Part shown: positions 1 through 6,265 of the stretch, in pieces
Layout of the letters: every line of letters starts with the position of its first letter
Numbering within the stretch: position 1 is the stretch's first letter
Source of the DNA: DRPN01 sp964383915
GTDB lineage: Bacteria > Bacteroidota > Bacteroidia > Bacteroidales > VadinHA17
Reading direction: 5' to 3'
Length of the DNA: 32,890 bases
Assembly (NCBI GenBank): GCA_964383915.1
Contig: CAYLJE010000015.1
Location: forward strand, 1 to 32,890
The notes under the pieces: generated by a model
Seen by the model: only the letters and a program-made list of their open reading frames with translations
Database searches by the model: none
Told to the model about the DNA's origin: nothing
Program-made: the position numbers and the translations under genes

Positions 1-1
1 T

Positions 2-52
2 TGTATTGAGCTTGCCGAAATAAAGAAATCGGACATTATGGACAAACACTAA
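2..52 (+). CDS. Possible 3' end of a gene cut by the window edge
   Basis: The second reading frame is open from the window edge and ends at a TAA at 50-52, giving a 16-residue tail that ends in ELAEIKKSDIMDKH. The mixed charged composition is compatible with a protein C-terminus, but 16 codons are too few to identify it. The other two forward frames also close early. A real gene ending here would lie upstream of ispG on the same strand. The rest of the stretch up to 221 shows no coding signal. Confidence 0.25.
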   Translation, partial: CIELAEIKKSDIMDKH

Positions 53-221
53 TTACGTTTTCATCAGGGTGATTCCTTTGTTTTTTGGTGTTTTGGCAGC
101 CAAAAAAAATCATTGGTTAGCCATCAGGTCTGCAAGACTTCGGGCTGCCCCGGGGTAGTTCATTATTATCCCTGCAACCTGTTGTGATCTGCTTTTTTAT
201 CGCTTTTCCCGTTTTTCAAAG

Positions 222-229
222 TATATTTG
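222..229 (+). promoter_or_regulatory. Bacteroidetes-type -7 box for ispG
   Basis: TATATTTG matches the Bacteroidetes primary-sigma -7 consensus TAnnTTTG exactly. The -33 region is T-rich but has no clear TTG. Transcription would start near 235, so a TTG at 227 cannot be the ispG start codon. This supports the ATG at 260. Confidence 0.5.
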
Positions 230-259
230 CGAAATGATGTCCCAATTTATTTCCTTTTT

Positions 260-2140
260 ATGGAAGAACAAAATTTAAAGAAGACATTTCTGAATTTAAT
301 TGCCCGGACTGGCCGGAAACAAAGCAGGGAAGTATGGATTGGAAATGTGCCGCTGGGGGGAAAGTATCCTGTGCGAATCCAGTCAATGGCCGGCAGTCCG
401 ACCATGGATACAGAAGCCTGTGTGGAAGAAAGTATCCGCATCATCAGAGCGGGAGCAGATTATATCCGTTTTACGGCACAAAACGTTAAAGAAGCGGAAA
501 ACCTGGCCATTATCAAGGATATACTCCGCCGGAAAGGATGGAATACGCCGCTGATTGCTGATGTCCATTTTAATCCGAAAATTGCCGAGACAGCAGCCCG
601 GTTCGTGGAGAAGGTACGTATCAATCCCGGGAATTTTGCCCGTATTGTGCCGGTAGCTGAAGATTTCCCCGGGGAGAAAAAACAGGAATTATACAGAGAG
701 CAAATACGGGAACAAATGATGCCGTTATTGAGGATCTGTAAAAAAAACCATACGGCTCTGAGACTGGGTGTCAATCACGGATCCTTATCAAAGAGAATCC
801 TTGAACAATATGGAGATACCCCGCGCGGGATGGTAATCTCGGCCATGGAATATCTGCAGATCTGCAGAGAAGAAAATTTTCATGATATTGTATTGTCTAT
901 GAAATCAAGCAATGCAAGGGTGATGGTGCAGGCTTACCGGATGCTGGTAGCAGCCATGGCTGGCGAAGGGGCATTATACCCTTTGCATCTTGGGATTACC
1001 GAGGCTGGCGAAGGAGAAGACGGACGGATTAAGTCTGCCGTGGGAATCGGATCACTGCTGGCAGATGGTCTGGGAGATACCCTGCGCGTTTCGCTGACAG
1101 AACCTTCGGAGAGAGAAATACCTGTGGCCGGGCATCTGACGGAGTTTATCTCTCTGCGACAAAATAGACGTAAAAAGATATCTTTTCCTGCATCATTCAG
1201 TCCTTTTTCATTCCAGCCGGTGAGGAGTCGGGTCACAAATCCGCTGTTTCCCGATATGCCGGTGGTGGTTGGTAATTTTTCTGTTGCGGGAGATGGCGAT
1301 CCCGGACCTGATTTTATTTATGCGGAGGATATAAAATACTCCCCTCGAAAAGACGGAGATATAAAATATATTGTAGCGGGCGATACCTGGATTAAAGAGG
1401 AGGGAAAAAGAAAAGGGGCTTTTCCTATTACCGGATCGGTACATGATTTTAAACAATTGTCAGATGCTCCGTTGGTTTTTGTTATGGTTCCTGCCAGTGA
1501 GGAGGGCATCAGGCGTTTACTTTCCCTGCCCCCGGGAAATACGAAAATCATTGGGGTAGCCCGGGCCGGAGAAAAGGATTCTGTTTTGGAAATCAGGGAC
1601 TTTTTCTTCGGACTGGAAGAACATAATGTCCGTTTTCCGGTGATCATTAGAAAAAAATATTTTTCGGATACGACAGAGCATTTTTGGATTGAGGCAGCAG
1701 CAGAGTTGGGGCCGGTGTTTCTGGACGGAATGGCAAACGGATTGTGGCTGGAGTATTCGGATGATAACACGGGCAGGTCAGCCGTTCATACGGCATTTGG
1801 CATTTTGCAGGCTTCCCGTGTGCGCACTTTCCATCCCGAGTATATCTCCTGTCCTTCTTGTGGCCGCACCCTCTTCGATATACAAAAGGTGACGGCCGAG
1901 ATACGAAAACGCACCTCCCGTCTGAAGGGGATAAAAATAGCCGTCATGGGTTGTATTGTCAACGGGCCCGGAGAGATGGCCGATGCGGATTATGGTTATG
2001 TCGGATCCGGGAAGGACAGGATTACCCTGTATAAAAACAGAGAGATTGTAAAAAAGAATATCCCGGCGGAAGAAGCCGTGGATCAACTCATCCGACTGAT
2101 CAAAGAAAACGGGGACTGGCGGGAGAAGGATAAAGGCTAA
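260..2140 (+). CDS. ispG: 4-hydroxy-3-methylbut-2-enyl diphosphate synthase, long insert-bearing form (IspG/GcpE)
   Basis: IspG catalyses the penultimate step of the MEP isoprenoid pathway, reducing MEcPP to HMBPP with a [4Fe-4S] cluster in the cytoplasm. The 626-residue protein opens with the TIM-barrel region (VPLGGKYPVRIQSM, then ADVHFNPKIA and VRINPGN). It carries the long central insert known from Bacteroidetes, chlamydial and plant enzymes, and ends with the Fe-S domain: Cys531 and Cys534 in SCPSCGRTLFD, Cys565 and Glu572 in GCIVNGPGE. Enterobacterial IspG is only about 370 residues, and the insert explains the difference. The ATG at 260 is chosen because an upstream in-frame TTG (227) lies inside the predicted -7 box. 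The last codons (EKDKG and stop) are formed by a 14-bp tandem repeat that runs on into an assembly gap, so the true C-terminal tail is uncertain. Confidence 0.97.
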   Translation: MEEQNLKKTFLNLIARTGRKQSREVWIGNVPLGGKYPVRIQSMAGSPTMDTEACVEESIRIIRAGADYIRFTAQNVKEAENLAIIKDILRRKGWNTPLIADVHFNPKIAETAARFVEKVRINPGNFARIVPVAEDFPGEKKQELYREQIREQMMPLLRICKKNHTALRLGVNHGSLSKRILEQYGDTPRGMVISAMEYLQICREENFHDIVLSMKSSNARVMVQAYRMLVAAMAGEGALYPLHLGITEAGEGEDGRIKSAVGIGSLLADGLGDTLRVSLTEPSEREIPVAGHLTEFISLRQNRRKKISFPASFSPFSFQPVRSRVTNPLFPDMPVVVGNFSVAGDGDPGPDFIYAEDIKYSPRKDGDIKYIVAGDTWIKEEGKRKGAFPITGSVHDFKQLSDAPLVFVMVPASEEGIRRLLSLPPGNTKIIGVARAGEKDSVLEIRDFFFGLEEHNVRFPVIIRKKYFSDTTEHFWIEAAAELGPVFLDGMANGLWLEYSDDNTGRSAVHTAFGILQASRVRTFHPEYISCPSCGRTLFDIQKVTAEIRKRTSRLKGIKIAVMGCIVNGPGEMADADYGYVGSGKDRITLYKNREIVKKNIPAEEAVDQLIRLIKENGDWREKDKG

Positions 2141-2163
2141 AGGATAAAGGCTAAAGGATAAAG
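2126..2163 (+). repeat. 14-bp tandem repeat through the ispG stop codon
   Basis: Two full copies and 10 bp of a third copy of AAGGATAAAGGCTA start at 2126, 2140 and 2154. The array supplies the last codons and stop of ispG, and it is cut by the N run at 2164. The true copy number is unknown. The period is not a multiple of three, so a copy-number change would move the stop codon. Confidence 0.85.
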
Positions 2164-2263
2164 NNNNNNNNNNNNNNNNNNNNNNNNNNNNNNNNNNNNN
2201 NNNNNNNNNNNNNNNNNNNNNNNNNNNNNNNNNNNNNNNNNNNNNNNNNNNNNNNNNNNNNNN
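2164..2263. other. Assembly gap (100 N)
   Basis: Exactly 100 N, the usual placeholder for a scaffold gap of unknown size. It begins inside the 14-bp tandem array and ends two bases before the trpS stop codon, so ispG and trpS are both complete but convergent across an unresolved repeat. Confidence 0.97.
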
Positions 2264-2264
2264 T

Positions 2265-3254
2265 TTAAAAGGGTTTAAACCCGATAATCTCTCTGACTTC
2301 GCGGACGGTTCTGGTGGCACTTTCCCGGGCTTTTTCAGCACCTTCCCTGACGACTTTTCGCAGGTAGTCATTGTCGCCAAGGATCTCCTGCGCTCTCTCG
2401 CGGATAGGGCTGGTAAAAACAATAATATCTTCGGACAATTGTTTTTTCATATCACCATACCTGATTTTACAATGGTTATAGAGATCATGGAAATGGCTCA
2501 CTGTGTCCGGAGAAGAAACTGCCTGCATAATGGTAAAGAGGTTTTTTACCGGTTCACTCATTTGCTGGTTATCTTTTTCCGGACCATTATCGGTTACGGC
2601 ACGCATCACTTTTTTCCGGATCACCTCCGGCGGGTCGGTCAGATAAACAGCATTGCCTTCGCTTTTTCCCATTTTTCCGCTGCCGTCCAGTCCCGGTATT
2701 TTTATCAGTTGTTTCCCGAAATTATAGGCAGTAGGTTCCGGGAAATAGTCCGCTTTATACATGGTATTAAAGCGTCTGGCAAAGCGCCGGGTCATTTCCA
2801 TGTTTTGTTCCTGGTCCTTTCCCACGGGCACTTTGGTGGCTTTGTGGATAATAATATCTGCTGCCATTAATACCGGATAGGTGAGTAATCCTGCGTTGAC
2901 ATTATCCGGCTGGTGCCTGACTTTATCCTTGAAAGAAGTGGTACGTGTCAGTTCTCCTACATAAGCATTCATATTCAGGAGCAGGTAAAGCTCGGTTACT
3001 TCAGGGATGTCACTCTGCAGGAATAGGGTGGCTGTTGCGGGGTCAATACCACAGGCCAGATATTCTGATAAGATCTCTTTTACGTTCTCATGCAGGTTTT
3101 TAGGCGTAGGATGCGTGGTCAGAGAGTGGTAATCGGCAATGAAAAAGTAACAGTGGTTTTCATGCTGCATCTTTAGAAAATTGGCTACAGCTCCGAAGTA
3201 ATTCCCGAGATGCAGATTTCCGGTGGATCGTATTCCGCTTACAACAGTTTCCAT
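2265..3254 (-). CDS. trpS: Tryptophanyl-tRNA synthetase
   Basis: TrpS is the class Ic aminoacyl-tRNA synthetase that charges tRNA-Trp in the cytoplasm. The 329-residue protein has the usual bacterial length. The HIGH-type signature is HLGN at residues 15-18 (in TGNLHLGNYFG), and the KMSKS-type loop is KMGKS at 194-198, preceded by GLDGSG. Other family landmarks are FFIADYHSLT and VLMAADIIIHKA. The ATG at 3254 is directly followed by the conserved start of the catalytic domain, so there is no room for a longer start. The gene ends convergently to ispG, two bases from the assembly gap; the last codons contain a perfect 12-bp palindrome (2271-2282). It is divergent from rbfA, with a 111-bp intergenic region that holds a -7 box for each gene. 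Confidence 0.98.
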   Translation of the reverse strand: METVVSGIRSTGNLHLGNYFGAVANFLKMQHENHCYFFIADYHSLTTHPTPKNLHENVKEILSEYLACGIDPATATLFLQSDIPEVTELYLLLNMNAYVGELTRTTSFKDKVRHQPDNVNAGLLTYPVLMAADIIIHKATKVPVGKDQEQNMEMTRRFARRFNTMYKADYFPEPTAYNFGKQLIKIPGLDGSGKMGKSEGNAVYLTDPPEVIRKKVMRAVTDNGPEKDNQQMSEPVKNLFTIMQAVSSPDTVSHFHDLYNHCKIRYGDMKKQLSEDIIVFTSPIRERAQEILGDNDYLRKVVREGAEKARESATRTVREVREIIGFKPF

Positions 3255-3275
3255 ACTTTTGGCTTATTTCTTCCG

Positions 3276-3308
3276 CAAAACTAAAAAAGATTGTTGAAAG
3301 CGCTCCAA
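3276..3308 (-). promoter_or_regulatory. Predicted trpS promoter
   Basis: On the minus strand, TAGTTTTG (3283 down to 3276) matches the TAnnTTTG -7 box exactly. A TTG at 3308-3306 lies 22 bp upstream, within the tolerated -33 spacing. The predicted leader is short, about 15 nt. Confidence 0.5.
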
Positions 3309-3333
3309 TATTTTATATCCCCTTTAAAAGTTT

Positions 3334-3341
3334 TACCTTTG
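3334..3341 (+). promoter_or_regulatory. Predicted rbfA -7 box
   Basis: TACCTTTG is an exact match to TAnnTTTG, 24 bp before the rbfA ATG. No good -33 TTG is seen at the expected distance. It forms a divergent pair with the trpS promoter. Confidence 0.45.
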
Positions 3342-3365
3342 CAGGGTTTAAATAGCTGAATAATT

Positions 3366-3701
3366 ATGGAATCGACAAGACAAAAAAAAGTCGCCCGGTT
3401 GATTCAAAAAGAACTTGGAGATATCTTTCAGAAAGAAGGCAGGACTTCATTTGGCGGGAAGATGATTTCTGTTACGCAGGTACGTATGAGTTCAGATTTT
3501 TCCCTTGCCAAAGTATATCTGAGTATTTTTCCGGGGGTAACGAAAGAAGATTTTGATACATTGGTCAATAACCGGAAGAAAAAAATCAGGTACGAATTGT
3601 CCCGACGGATCAAAAATCAGGTGAGAGCCATCCCTGAGCTTGCTTTTTTTCTGGACGATTCATTGGACTATATAGAAAAAATTGAAAAACTGTTGAAATA
3701 A
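3366..3701 (+). CDS. rbfA: Ribosome-binding factor A
   Basis: RbfA is a small KH-type protein that binds the 30S subunit and helps 16S rRNA 5'-end maturation, especially in the cold. The 111-residue product has the family opening (residues 1-21, ESTRQKKVARLIQKELGDIF), the central strand region with VTQVRMSSDFSLAKVYLSIFP, and the C-terminal PELAFFLDDSLDYIEKIEKLL that resembles the usual P.L.F..D.S...... pattern. The ATG at 3366 lies 24 bp after a TACCTTTG -7 box. A methyltransferase gene follows after 12 bp and an ABC permease after that. rbfA next to a LolC/E-type permease is, from general knowledge, a common Bacteroidetes arrangement. Confidence 0.95.
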   Translation: MESTRQKKVARLIQKELGDIFQKEGRTSFGGKMISVTQVRMSSDFSLAKVYLSIFPGVTKEDFDTLVNNRKKKIRYELSRRIKNQVRAIPELAFFLDDSLDYIEKIEKLLK

Positions 3702-3713
3702 TCTTGTTGTCTA

Positions 3714-4523
3714 ATGCATTATGATCCTATTAAAAGGACCCTTGGAGAAATTTTTAATAAAACGCCCGGCTTACGGCGTGTTTTTTATCATTTGCTGGAT
3801 CTGCTGTTGCTCCGGGCCTGGTATGTCAAGCGTGAGATAAAATCGGCAGGAGCGGGGAAAAAACAAATACTGAAAATTCTGGATGCCGGTTCAGGTTTTG
3901 GTCAGTACACGTATTTTTTATTCAGATGGTTTTCCCGTGCGGAAATCTACAGCGTAGATGTTAAAGAGGAGCAGATTGCAGACTGTACCCGTTTCTTTAA
4001 AAAGATCGATCCGGAGAAGAAAGTGGTGTTTTCGGTTGAAGACCTGACCCGTTATGTCAGGAGTGAGACATTTGACCTCATCCTTTGTGTGGATGTGATG
4101 GAACATATCGAAGAAGATGAACAGGTCTTTTCCAATTTGCAACAGTCACTGAAACCGGAAGGGATGCTCCTTATATCCACTCCTTCAGATCAGGGGGGGT
4201 CGGATGTCCATGATCATGAGGGGGAAAGTTTTATTGATGAACATGTCAGGGATGGATATAACCTGCAGGAGATCAGGGGAAAATTGGGCCGGGCAGGGTT
4301 CTCCCGTACAGAAGCATACTATTCTTATGGGAAACCCGGACAGGTCGCCTGGAGATTGTCTATGAAAATTCCCATCTCCTGGCTGAATATCTCAAAATGG
4401 TTTTTTGTCCTTCTTCCATTCTATTACTTGTTAACTTATCCTTTTGCTTTTGTTCTGAACTGGCTGGATGTTCACTTCAGACATAATACGGGGACAGGTT
4501 TAATCGTTAAAGCATGGAAATAG
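3714..4523 (+). CDS. Class I SAM-dependent methyltransferase (unknown substrate)
   Basis: The 269-residue protein has a Methyltransf_11/12-type Rossmann core. Motif I is LDAGSGFGQYTYFLF (about residues 56-70), followed by an acidic end of strand 2 (IYSVDVKEEQ) and the strand-4 motif DLILCVDVMEHIEEDEQ. A hydrophobic C-terminal stretch (WFFVLLPFYYLLTYPFAFVL) could anchor it to the membrane. Nothing in the sequence fixes the substrate. It starts 12 bp after rbfA and is probably cotranscribed with it. Insertion of a methyltransferase between rbfA and the permease suggests an accessory envelope or small-molecule role, but this is inference only. Confidence 0.85.
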   Translation: MHYDPIKRTLGEIFNKTPGLRRVFYHLLDLLLLRAWYVKREIKSAGAGKKQILKILDAGSGFGQYTYFLFRWFSRAEIYSVDVKEEQIADCTRFFKKIDPEKKVVFSVEDLTRYVRSETFDLILCVDVMEHIEEDEQVFSNLQQSLKPEGMLLISTPSDQGGSDVHDHEGESFIDEHVRDGYNLQEIRGKLGRAGFSRTEAYYSYGKPGQVAWRLSMKIPISWLNISKWFFVLLPFYYLLTYPFAFVLNWLDVHFRHNTGTGLIVKAWK

Positions 4524-4538
4524 TTCGTATTTTTTTAG

Positions 4539-4616
4539 AAGGTCTCTGTAGTTTAATTGACAGAACATCCCGGGGATTCCGGGAAGGTGCGGGTTAAAGT
4601 CCATGCCGGAGGCCTT
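4539..4616 (+). pseudogene. Degenerate tRNA-like element, tRNA-Arg-like
   Basis: The stretch folds into a cloverleaf outline. A 10-bp closing stem pairs 4539-4548 with 4607-4616. A D-arm of tRNA type (TAGTTTAATTGACAGAAC) has GTTT/GAAC pairing. An anticodon-like stem TCCCG/CGGGA encloses GGGATTC, and the T-arm is GCGGG-TTAAAGT-CCATGC. The parts most resemble tRNA-Arg genes. It departs from a working tRNA in several ways: no U at position 33, one G missing from the D-loop, A in place of C56, and a T-stem with an internal mismatch. No CCA is encoded, and a T-rich tract (TTCTTTTTT) follows. It lies between the methyltransferase and permease genes. It may be a decayed tRNA, or a tRNA-derived structure now acting as a terminator or RNA element. 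Confidence 0.5.
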
Positions 4617-4643
4617 CTTTTTTATTTGTAAAAGCGGGTAAAA

Positions 4644-5882
4644 TTGAAATTTCCTTTTTATATAGCAAAACGATACCTTGTTGCCAGAAAGTCGCATAAT
4701 GTAATCAATCTTATTTCTTTTATCTCGGTAATCGGGGTAATGATAGGGACCATGGCCCTGGTTGTTGTCCTGTCAACTTTCAACGGGTTTGATGATTTGG
4801 TTCATTCTTTGTTTAATTCGTTTAATCCCGACCTGAAGATTACCTCTGTCATGGGGAAAACTTTTCCGGATACCCTGCAGAAAATATACAGGGTGAAACA
4901 TTTGCCGGAAGTAATGTTCGCTGCTGATGTGATTGAAGGAAATGCTTTATTGCAGTATGGCAAACGCCAATATATTGCCACAGTCAAGGGTGTCAGTGAT
5001 AACTATACTTCCATGAGCGGCGTGGATACGATGATGGTTGACGGGAAATTTACTTTGCATTATAAAAACAGTCCCATGGCGGTAGTCGGACAAGGTATTG
5101 CCATGAACCTGGGTGTCGGTCTGAACTTTGTGAATCCGATTATTGTTTATGTCCCGCGCAGAACAGGTCATATTTCCCTGGATCCGGAGAAGGCTTTTAA
5201 TCGCATGCTTATCTTTCCTTCCGGCGTCTTTGCTATTCAGCAGGATTTTGACCTGAAATATATGATTGTGCCCATTGATTTTACACGGAAGCTTTTTGAT
5301 TATACTCACGAACTGAGTGCAGTGGAGATAAAGTGCAAACCGGGAGCTGATCAGAAAAAAACGGAGGAAGAAATCAGCCGGATATTGGGTCCTGATTTTT
5401 ATGTAAAGAACCGTTATGAACAGGAGGCGGTGTTATACCGGATTATGAAAACAGAGAAATGGGCGATCTTTTTAATCCTTACATTTATTTTGCTTATTGC
5501 TTCTTTTAATGTTATAGGATCGCTTTCCATGCTGATTATCGAGAAGAAAGAAGATATTCACACTTTCCGGAGCCTGGGTGGAAACATTCCATTGATACGC
5601 CGTATTTTTCTTTATGAAGGATGGATGATAACGATCGTAGGAGCATTGGCAGGGGTGATCCTGGGTTTATTGATTTGTTGGATACAATTGAAATTCGGGC
5701 TGGTCAAAATCCCGGGAAGTGGGTCCTTTGTGATTGATACCTATCCGGTCAAGGTGCAGATAGCAGATCTGGTGATGGTATTCTTAACCGTCGCAGGTAT
5801 CGGTTTTCTGGCAGCATGGTATCCCGTGCGTTTTATCACCGGGAGGTTACTGGCAAGAAGGAAGAATGGAAGAATGGAGTAA
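4644..5882 (+). CDS. LolC/E-type ABC transporter permease (FtsX/MacB family)
   Basis: This is an inner-membrane permease of the COG4591 lipoprotein-releasing type. It would work with a LolD-like ATPase, not seen here, to extract lipoproteins from the inner membrane. The 412-residue protein has an N-terminal transmembrane helix after FPFYIAKRYLVARKSHNVIN, a periplasmic MacB-like domain (about residues 45-260), and three C-terminal helices forming the FtsX domain, including FILLIASFNVIGSLSMLIIEKKEDI and GGNIPLIRRIFLYEGWMI. These are good family matches. The start is TTG at 4644: no ATG is available, and the family's conserved opening begins at exactly this codon. The last codons and the stop fall in an 8-bp tandem repeat. 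It is the third gene after rbfA, 120 bp beyond the methyltransferase, and is separated from it by the tRNA-like element. Confidence 0.9.
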   Translation: MKFPFYIAKRYLVARKSHNVINLISFISVIGVMIGTMALVVVLSTFNGFDDLVHSLFNSFNPDLKITSVMGKTFPDTLQKIYRVKHLPEVMFAADVIEGNALLQYGKRQYIATVKGVSDNYTSMSGVDTMMVDGKFTLHYKNSPMAVVGQGIAMNLGVGLNFVNPIIVYVPRRTGHISLDPEKAFNRMLIFPSGVFAIQQDFDLKYMIVPIDFTRKLFDYTHELSAVEIKCKPGADQKKTEEEISRILGPDFYVKNRYEQEAVLYRIMKTEKWAIFLILTFILLIASFNVIGSLSMLIIEKKEDIHTFRSLGGNIPLIRRIFLYEGWMITIVGALAGVILGLLICWIQLKFGLVKIPGSGSFVIDTYPVKVQIADLVMVFLTVAGIGFLAAWYPVRFITGRLLARRKNGRME

Positions 5883-5895
5883 TGGAAGAATGGCA
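5865..5895 (+). repeat. 8-bp tandem repeat through the permease stop codon
   Basis: Four units start at 5865, 5873, 5881 and 5889 (AATGGAAG, AATGGAGT, AATGGAAG, AATGGCAT), followed by related ATGG-rich sequence to about 5910. The permease stop TAA (5880-5882) lies in the second to third unit. The period of 8 is not a multiple of three. Confidence 0.75.
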
Positions 5896-5926
5896 TGGTG
5901 GTATGGTGGAACTTAGTGAACGATCA

Positions 5927-6107
5927 TACGAAGCGTAAACGGGTAATGCTGTAAGAATGTGTATTTCGCTTGCAGAGCAAGCTGATTTCCACCTAATTAC
6001 GCATACGGAGTATGCAAATCTTCTTTTGAACATGACATGAAATATTTTCAAAAAAGTTTTGAAAGTGTAGCCTTCGCTACGGTGAAAAACTTTGAAATGA
6101 GCATTTC
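5927..6107. repeat. Chain of six short palindromes, mostly with 3-4 nt loops, in a gene-free stretch
   Basis: The gene-free region 5883-6265 holds six inverted repeats in a row: TACG-AAG-CGTA (5927-5937), GCTTGC-AGA-GCAAGC (5968-5982), GCATAC-GGA-GTATGC (6001-6015), TTTCAAAA-AAG-TTTTGAAA (6046-6064), GTAGC-CTTC-GCTAC (6067-6080) and GAAATG-AG-CATTTC (6094-6107). Loops are two to four bases. A 103-codon open frame on the minus strand covers them, but it has no protein-like features and is taken as fortuitous. The structure suggests a dispersed intergenic repeat of REP or MITE type. No other copy is evident in the window apart from a single similar CAGC-GAA-GCTG at 32800-32810. Confidence 0.6.
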
Positions 6108-6181
6108 CAATAGTGGCGTGCAATGTAGAACTGTAATAGATTTTCATTTTGGATTTTTAGGTAAAATTAAATGAATATTTA

Positions 6182-6189
6182 TACCTTTG
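6182..6189 (+). promoter_or_regulatory. Predicted -7 box for the adhesin operon
   Basis: TACCTTTG matches TAnnTTTG exactly, 76 bp before the TTG start of the T9SS adhesin, giving a leader of about 70 nt. A TTTTG at 6147-6151 is too far upstream (30 bp) to be a standard -33 element, so the upstream half is unresolved. Confidence 0.45.
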
Positions 6190-6265
6190 AAAAGCTGGTA
6201 TTTTGAGGGAAGATAGAGAGTGTAACTATTTAAATTATTTGGCGTAAACGAGGAAAAAAACAAGA

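Noticed and set aside
81..107. Inverted repeat TTTTTTGG...CCAAAAAA upstream of ispG as a terminator
   Set aside because: The stem is almost all A-T pairs and is not followed by a T tract on either strand, so the evidence for a terminator is weak.
2439..2870. Plus-strand open frame of 143 codons inside trpS
   Set aside because: It is the antisense shadow of the well-supported trpS gene and shows no protein family features.
5836..6147. 103-codon open frame on the minus strand over the palindrome chain
   Set aside because: It consists of the palindromic DNA and the 8-bp repeat, has no domain-like composition, and overlaps the 3' end of the permease gene. It is more likely a by-product of the repeats, although a dispersed copy with coding potential elsewhere cannot be excluded.
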